Made by a program: the position numbers and the translations under genes. Below the pieces are notes generated by a model. That model had not been told where the DNA came from. It ran no database searches and saw only the letters and a list, made by a program, of their open reading frames with translations. From Chloroflexota bacterium (GTDB lineage: Bacteria; Chloroflexota; Dehalococcoidia; Lucifugimonadales; UBA3495), in contig JAPPMU010000003.1 in the NCBI GenBank assembly GCA_028873965.1, forward strand, positions 32,390 to 96,389: DNA of 64,000 nucleotides, given 5' to 3'. This document shows, one piece after another, positions 59,448 to 64,000 of the stretch. Positions within the stretch are counted from its first letter, which is position 1; every line of letters starts with the position of its first letter.

Positions 59448-60608
59448 ATGACCTCTACACTCCCGTCTCTACTCATCTCCATCCCCGAGGGCGTTCTGGA
59501 TCTCGGATGGGGCCATCCCTCCCCGCACCTGCACCCCACTGAAGCCCTACAGATCGCCAGCGAGCGTGTGCTCAGCCAGCAGTCCGCCGTCCCTTTGCAG
59601 TACGGCGCCGTACAGGGATTTGGCCCGCTCCTGGAGGGGTTGGCAGATTTCCTGTCCTCCCAGGACGCCTATGGGAATCTGTCCGTCGATCCGGCGTCAC
59701 TCTTCCTCACCGCCGGCGCGTCCCAGGGCATCGATCTGGCCACCACCATCTTCGCGCAATCGGGCGACACGGTATTTGTGGAAGAGCCGACCTACTACCT
59801 GATCGGCCGCATCTTCCTGGACCACGGTCTCAAGGTGGTGGGTGTACCCACCGACCTCGACGGCCTGGACGTCGACGCGCTGGAGCTGATGCTCCGGGAC
59901 GGCCACCGGCCCCGCTTGCTCTACGTCATCCCGGCGTATCAGAATCCCACCGGGGCAACGCTGGCGCCGGAGCGTCGGCAGCGCCTGATTCGGTTAGCCC
60001 AGCGGTACGGCTTCACTATCCTCGCGGATGAAGTGTACCAACTACTACACTACGGGCCGCCGCCACCACCACCCCTGGCCACCATGGATGACACGGATGA
60101 CGGTTGCGTCGTTTCGTTGGGTTCCTTTTCCAAGATCCTGGCGCCCGGCCTGCGACTGGGGTGGGTTCACTCCTCCCCCGGCATCATCCGTCGCTTCGTG
60201 GACTCCGGGGTGGCGGCCAGCGGCGGCGGCCTCAGCCACTTCGCGGCGGCCGTGGCCCAGGCAACTCTCGACTTGGGGCTCCTCCAGGAGAACCTTGCCA
60301 ACCTGCGCCGCATCTACACCACGCGCCGTGACGCCGTGGCCAGGATTTTGACCACTGACCTGGCTGGCCAGGTGGATTTCCATCAGCCGGACGGCGGCTA
60401 CTTTTTCTGGCTCGCACTGGCGGACGGAGTAGATGCCGACGAATTGCTGCCAACCGCCCAGAAGGCCGGCGTATCCTACCGTCCCGGGACGGCGTTCTCG
60501 TCGGTCGGATTGTTCCGGGACAGTCTCCGAATCAGCTTCTCGCTGTACGACGTTGGCGATCTGACCGAAGCGCTATACAGATTGAGTCAGGCCATTCGCT
60601 CCGCCTGA
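59448..60608 (+). CDS. PLP-dependent aminotransferase (class I/II, 2-aminoadipate-like)
   Basis: 386 aa. LDLGWGHPSPHLHPTEAL, LQYGAVQGFGPLLEGLADFL, FLTAGASQGIDLATTIFA, PAYQNPTGATLAPERRQRL, ILADEVYQLLHYG, and the PLP Lys in GSFSKILAPGLRLGW. This is the style of the MocR-type / 2-aminoadipate aminotransferase group but without a GntR domain. Reaction unknown. A run of six Pro follows YG. Weak ribosome binding site. Confidence 0.9.
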   Translation: MTSTLPSLLISIPEGVLDLGWGHPSPHLHPTEALQIASERVLSQQSAVPLQYGAVQGFGPLLEGLADFLSSQDAYGNLSVDPASLFLTAGASQGIDLATTIFAQSGDTVFVEEPTYYLIGRIFLDHGLKVVGVPTDLDGLDVDALELMLRDGHRPRLLYVIPAYQNPTGATLAPERRQRLIRLAQRYGFTILADEVYQLLHYGPPPPPPLATMDDTDDGCVVSLGSFSKILAPGLRLGWVHSSPGIIRRFVDSGVAASGGGLSHFAAAVAQATLDLGLLQENLANLRRIYTTRRDAVARILTTDLAGQVDFHQPDGGYFFWLALADGVDADELLPTAQKAGVSYRPGTAFSSVGLFRDSLRISFSLYDVGDLTEALYRLSQAIRSA

Positions 60609-60676
60609 TCCGGCCCGCGCTCCGCACGCGGCAGTGGGATTTGGGTTCCAGGGGATTTTTCGATCCTCCGCGCTGT

Positions 60677-61408
60677 CTAGCGGTTCCGCACCGCCGGCAT
60701 ACCCAACCGACGCTCGGTGCCGTTGGCGATCCGCCGGATGTTGTCCCGGTGTTGCCAGATGATAACCGCGCCGCCCACGCATGCGTAAAGCGTGTACAGC
60801 TGGTTGTGTCCGATCAGCAGCATCAGCACGATGCTGAGAGCCGCTACCGTCAGCGTGCCGACGATGCTGCCCAGGGACAATATCCGGCTGGACAGCGTGA
60901 TTACCAGGAACAGCGCTCCGCCGGCCACCGCCACCCATGGGGCCATTACTGACAACGCGCCCAACCCCGGCAGGATGCCGCGCCCCCCGCGGAACCGTAG
61001 AAATATCGGCCAATTGTGTCCGCACAGCGCCAGCAGCGCCGCGGCCACTTCCGCACCTCCCAGGCCGATAGCCGCCCTCGCCAGCATCACGCAGAGCACG
61101 CCTTTGCCGGCATCCAGCAGGAACACCACCGCCGCAGCTTTGCCGCCCGAGGTCCGCAGTATGTTGGACATGCCCGTCCGCCCGCTGCCGAAATCACGGA
61201 TGTCCTCGCCCATGGTCAGGTTCACGAAGATGTAACCCCAGGATATCGAGCCGGTCAGGTACGCGATCACGCCGACGGTCACATACATCAGCGGCTGTGG
61301 CGCCGCCTGAACGCCGGCGATGGCGAGAGCAACACCGGCCGCCAGCAACAATGGCAAAGCGACCAGCATCGCGATGGTGGCGTACGATGCTCGGCGCAGC
61401 GTGGTCAT
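60677..61408 (-). CDS. plsY: Acyl-phosphate:glycerol-3-phosphate acyltransferase
   Basis: 243 aa integral membrane protein, ~7 membrane segments. Three PlsY motifs: GSGRTGMSNILRTSGGKAA, GHNWPIFLRFRGGRGI (G-H-x-x-P-x-F-x-x-F-x-G-G-x-G) and HRDNIRRIANGTERRLG. Longer N-terminus than usual (about 45 residues with one extra hydrophobic segment). First step of phospholipid synthesis. ATG 61408 is chosen over TTG 61414. It begins about 10 bases after der, as in the common der-plsY operon. Confidence 0.93.
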   Translation of the reverse strand: MTTLRRASYATIAMLVALPLLLAAGVALAIAGVQAAPQPLMYVTVGVIAYLTGSISWGYIFVNLTMGEDIRDFGSGRTGMSNILRTSGGKAAAVVFLLDAGKGVLCVMLARAAIGLGGAEVAAALLALCGHNWPIFLRFRGGRGILPGLGALSVMAPWVAVAGGALFLVITLSSRILSLGSIVGTLTVAALSIVLMLLIGHNQLYTLYACVGGAVIIWQHRDNIRRIANGTERRLGMPAVRNR

Positions 61409-61418
61409 GTTCAACCGG

Positions 61419-62948
61419 CTACCTGGCGCGGTTTCGAATGCCCGGTCGGGAGGGTTTCTCCGCCCGCTCCGGACGGAAAATCAATCTCAAATGCGTCCGG
61501 TCAAAGCCGAACCGGTCGCGGATCTGGTTTTCCAGGTACCGCTGATATGAAAAGTGCAGCAACTTGGGATCATTGACCGAGAACACGAAGGTCGGCGGGT
61601 TGACACCCACCTGCCGCACCCGACGGATCCGCAGGCGGTTGCGGATGTTGCCGCGCTGTGACGGCGGGCTGTGGGTCGACACCGCGTCCGCCAGCAGGTA
61701 TTGCAGATCCCGGAAGGGCACTCGTTTCTGCCGTTCCTGCCAGAGCGACAGCGTGGTGTCCAGCAGTTCCTCGATCCCCTCACCCGTGAGCGCCGACGTG
61801 AAGCACACCGGGACGTAGGGCATGAAGTGGAGGCGTTCCTGGACCCGGTGCAGGGACCGTTCCATGCGGAATCGGTTGCGGTTGACCAGGTCCCACTTGT
61901 TTACCACCACGATCAGGCCGCGGTTGGTGTCCCACGCCAGGCCGGCGATGTGCGCGTCCTGCGCCGTTGCCAGCTCGGTGGCATCGGTGATCAGCAGCGT
62001 GATGTCGCTGCGATGCACGGCGTTAACCGCCCGCAGCACGCTGTATTTCTCGATCCCGCGCTGCACCTGCCCGGGCCGGCGAATGCCTGCCGTGTCCACC
62101 AGCGTGATCACATGGTCCCGGTAGGACACCGGGGTGTCCAAGGCGTCCCGGGTAGTACCGGCAACCGGGCTGACGATGCTGCGCTCCTCGCCGAGGATGG
62201 CGTTGGTGAGCATCGACTTGCCCACATTGGTGCGACCGACGATGGACAGGCTCAACTCGGTGGGAGGGGTCCATGCCTCTTCCTCTACCGCTGCTTCGTC
62301 GCCGCCATCATCGACCCACCACTCGTCCTCGGCCGCAATCTCTCCGTCGGGGGCATCCTCCCAGAGATCTGCCAGTTCGGGACTGGGCAACAGCTCGACT
62401 ATCCGCTCCAGCAGATCGTACACGCCGTAATTGTGGTACGCGGAGATGAACGCCGTTTCGTTGATCCCCAGGCCGTGGAATTCGGCCGCGGCCAGCTCGC
62501 GGTTGTCGTTGTCCACCTTGTTAACGGCCAGCAGTATGGGCTTGTCAGTGCGTCGCAGCCGTTGGGCCACGGCCTCGTCCGTCGCCGTAACGCCCTGGAT
62601 CGCGTCGGTCAGGAACACGATGACGTCCGCGGCGCCCATCGCCATGTCGGCCTGCTGCTGGACCCGTTGGGGGATGTGGCCGTCGGGATCGTCCTCAAGC
62701 CCGCCGGTGTCGATAAGCAGGAACGGCCGGCCTTTCCACGATGCCCTCGCGATCAGCCGGTCGCGGGTGGTGCCAGCCACCTCGGATACGATGGCGTGCC
62801 GGCGGGAAAGGATGCGGTTGAACAGCGAAGACTTGCCCACGTTGGGCCGGCCGATGATGGCCACCATCGGGTCCACAGTGGGAACCGGTGCGCGCTGGAC
62901 CGGCGTTTCTGGAAAGGTTGCCGCCGCAGTTTCGTCAAGAGAGGTCAT
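61419..62948 (-). CDS. der: GTPase Der (EngA), ribosome assembly
   Basis: 509 aa. Two GTPase domains: VAIIGRPNVGKSSLFNRIL with DTGGLED and AVNKVD; and LSIVGRTNVGKSMLTNAIL with DTAGIRRPG and NKWDLV. The linker (DEWWVDDGGDEAAVEEEAW) is acidic and long. C-terminal KH-like domain (FSYQRYLENQIRDRFGFDRT). Needed for 50S maturation. A 30-residue N-terminal tail precedes the first domain. plsY follows downstream. Confidence 0.97.
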   Translation of the reverse strand: MTSLDETAAATFPETPVQRAPVPTVDPMVAIIGRPNVGKSSLFNRILSRRHAIVSEVAGTTRDRLIARASWKGRPFLLIDTGGLEDDPDGHIPQRVQQQADMAMGAADVIVFLTDAIQGVTATDEAVAQRLRRTDKPILLAVNKVDNDNRELAAAEFHGLGINETAFISAYHNYGVYDLLERIVELLPSPELADLWEDAPDGEIAAEDEWWVDDGGDEAAVEEEAWTPPTELSLSIVGRTNVGKSMLTNAILGEERSIVSPVAGTTRDALDTPVSYRDHVITLVDTAGIRRPGQVQRGIEKYSVLRAVNAVHRSDITLLITDATELATAQDAHIAGLAWDTNRGLIVVVNKWDLVNRNRFRMERSLHRVQERLHFMPYVPVCFTSALTGEGIEELLDTTLSLWQERQKRVPFRDLQYLLADAVSTHSPPSQRGNIRNRLRIRRVRQVGVNPPTFVFSVNDPKLLHFSYQRYLENQIRDRFGFDRTHLRLIFRPERAEKPSRPGIRNRAR

Positions 62949-62984
62949 ACAGGATCCAAGTGATTAGCGTGTTTCGGCTGCCAG

Positions 62985-63512
62985 TTATCCATTGGTCGCA
63001 TCGTGTTTCAACGAGAAGCCCACGGCAGAGGTGTCGCCAATCTGCAAACCGTCATCGCCGGTGAGAGATCGCAACCGCCGCAATTGGGTATTGCTGGCGA
63101 TGGTGAACGGACGCGGCGGGGCGTCCGGCAGGGCTTTAAGGATAGGCATCACGTCCTCAACCTTGTCCATCATCTCGGCCAATTCTTCGGGATGGTAGTA
63201 GTTCTCGTAAAAGTTCTGGTGGCCGACACGGTATGCCTCCGAAAGGGCCTCCTGCAGGTCAACGTTCGGGTTCTCGGCCAGTATCTGAAGCCCGACGTTA
63301 TGAATGTCCTGGTGGTTCTTGTGCCGCCAGCCGCGCTGCTCCGCGACGGCCTTCAGCGGCTGTACCACGGCGCCCCAGGCTTTTTCGCCGGCTTGCAGCC
63401 GGTGTCCTTTTTCCAATTCCTCGCGGGCGTGGATGATGAACCGCCGGCTGATCCGGCGACGGTCGTCCAGGCTTTGTTCGCCGGGTTCGGGCAAATCGGG
63501 CACAGTAAGCAT
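62985..63512 (-). CDS. HEPN-like protein, PaREP1-type
   Basis: 175 aa from ATG 63512 (a longer frame from 63572 exists, but the perfect palindrome ATCCACCGC/GCGGTGGAT at 63542-63561 and an AGAGG site favour 63512). GHRLQAGEKAWGAVVQPLKA is the PaREP1 core (g...qAgEKAWGA), GHQNFYENYYHPEEL its ending. The C-terminal ~50 residues are not shared with the other two members. Downstream of argF on the same strand, 36 bases upstream of der. Confidence 0.75.
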   Translation of the reverse strand: MLTVPDLPEPGEQSLDDRRRISRRFIIHAREELEKGHRLQAGEKAWGAVVQPLKAVAEQRGWRHKNHQDIHNVGLQILAENPNVDLQEALSEAYRVGHQNFYENYYHPEELAEMMDKVEDVMPILKALPDAPPRPFTIASNTQLRRLRSLTGDDGLQIGDTSAVGFSLKHDATNG

Positions 63513-63589
63513 ATCAGCCTCTGGTGTTGCTTCGTTATCAAATCCACCGCGTGCGGTGGATGCTATGTTCATTCTACGACAACTGGTCC

Positions 63590-63899
63590 TTATGCCAGCA
63601 GGAACTCCAGCACCGCCTTCTGCGCGTGCAACCGGTTGTGCGCCTGCTGATAGGCCACGGACTGCGGGTGTTCCAGCATCCCCGGCGGCACTTCTTCGCC
63701 GTAGTGAGCCGGCATGTCGTGCATGAAGCAGGCGCCCGGCGCGGCCATCTCCATCAAGGGGTAGTCCACCGTGTAGCCCTGGAACGCCCTGATGCGTTCT
63801 TCCGTCTCCGCCTCGTCGCCCATGCTGGTCCAGACATCAGTGTACACCACGTTGGCGTCGGTCACGGCGTCGCTCGGGCGTACCAGCGGATGCACCGTC
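63590..63899 (-). CDS. argF: Ornithine carbamoyltransferase, C-terminal part (truncated by contig end)
   Basis: The last ~100 residues: ANVVYTDVWTSMGDEAETEE, FMHDMPAHYGEEVPPG (the family's H-C-L-P-A-H-R-G-x-E-V region; here H-D-M-P-A-H-Y-G-E-E-V) and HNRLHAQKAVLEFLL. The rest lies in the artefactual end of the contig and cannot be read. Part of arginine synthesis. Confidence 0.85.
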
Positions 63900-64000
63900 G
63901 GGGGGGGGGGGGGGGGGGGGGGGGGGCGCGCCCCCCCGCCGGGCGGGGGGGGGGGGGGGGGGGGATTTTGTGGGGAACGGGGCGCCGGGGGCGGAGGGCA
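63900..64000. other. Poly-G sequencing/assembly artefact at contig end
   Basis: From 63900 the sequence is runs of up to 27 G with a few C, T and A, unlike anything else here. Such G runs arise in two-colour sequencing when signal is lost, so these bases should not be trusted. Confidence 0.9.

Noticed and set aside
57757..59448. 563-codon antisense frame opposite the RdhA-like gene
   Set aside because: Shadow; also runs over the terminator and promoter of the real gene.

Overview
The window looks like one contig of a GC-rich, free-living bacterium, most likely a Chloroflexota member of the Dehalococcoidia/SAR202 type. This is inferred from content, not from a marker search: oxidative and aromatic-degradation enzymes (HpaB-type monooxygenase, three LigB-type extradiol dioxygenases, two GMC oxidoreductases, ACMSD-like amidohydrolase, acyl-CoA dehydrogenase, MaoC-like dehydratase), several Uma2-family proteins, PaREP1/HEPN-like proteins, and an alanyl-tRNA synthetase with an internal insertion. 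No tRNA, rRNA or CRISPR array was found. The last ~100 bases are a poly-G artefact at a contig end.

Layout. 0-12 kb: end of an amidohydrolase, a DUF2442/DUF4160 pair, HpaB, LigB, GMC oxidoreductase, small unknown proteins, VOC protein, ACMSD-like amidohydrolase, SIS-domain isomerase, carboxymuconolactone decarboxylase-like protein. 11-13 kb: AAA ATPase plus DUF4276 pair (possible defence). 13-24.7 kb: housekeeping (alaS, ruvX, galU, GreA-like factor, thrC), an acyl-CoA dehydrogenase, a peroxiredoxin whose catalytic Cys codon is TGA (probable selenoprotein) and an MBL nuclease. 24.7-31.4 kb: NYN and HEPN-like proteins, enoyl-CoA hydratase, sat, MaoC-like dehydratase, tandem Uma2 genes. 31.4-44.8 kb: aminotransferase, GMC and TcuA-like flavoproteins, a coiled-coil protein, a Cys-rich/wHTH/broken-Uma2 operon, two MFS transporters, and repeat elements around 42 kb. 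45-48.2 kb: a strong promoter, a long stem-loop-rich leader, panD, two sarcosine/dimethylglycine-methyltransferase-like genes and a third methyltransferase; this arrangement suggests an N-methylated beta-alanine (betaine) pathway. 48.5-52.2 kb: TPP riboswitch, SSS symporter and thiC. 52.3-64 kb: AbrB-like/PIN pair, tandem LigB paralogues, thioredoxin-reductase-like and MBL proteins, a cytosolic reductive-dehalogenase-like protein with its own promoter and terminator, an aminotransferase, der-plsY, a HEPN-like gene and the end of argF.

The non-coding part is structured. There are two families of MITE-like elements with terminal inverted repeats, short palindromic repeats around the core ttccggctttcgccggaa, and a recurrent class of gene-end hairpins with GGGGCG/CGCCCC arms that mostly lack a T-run. 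Many genes have clear GGAGG ribosome binding sites; a few appear to start at or just after a -10 box and may be leaderless.
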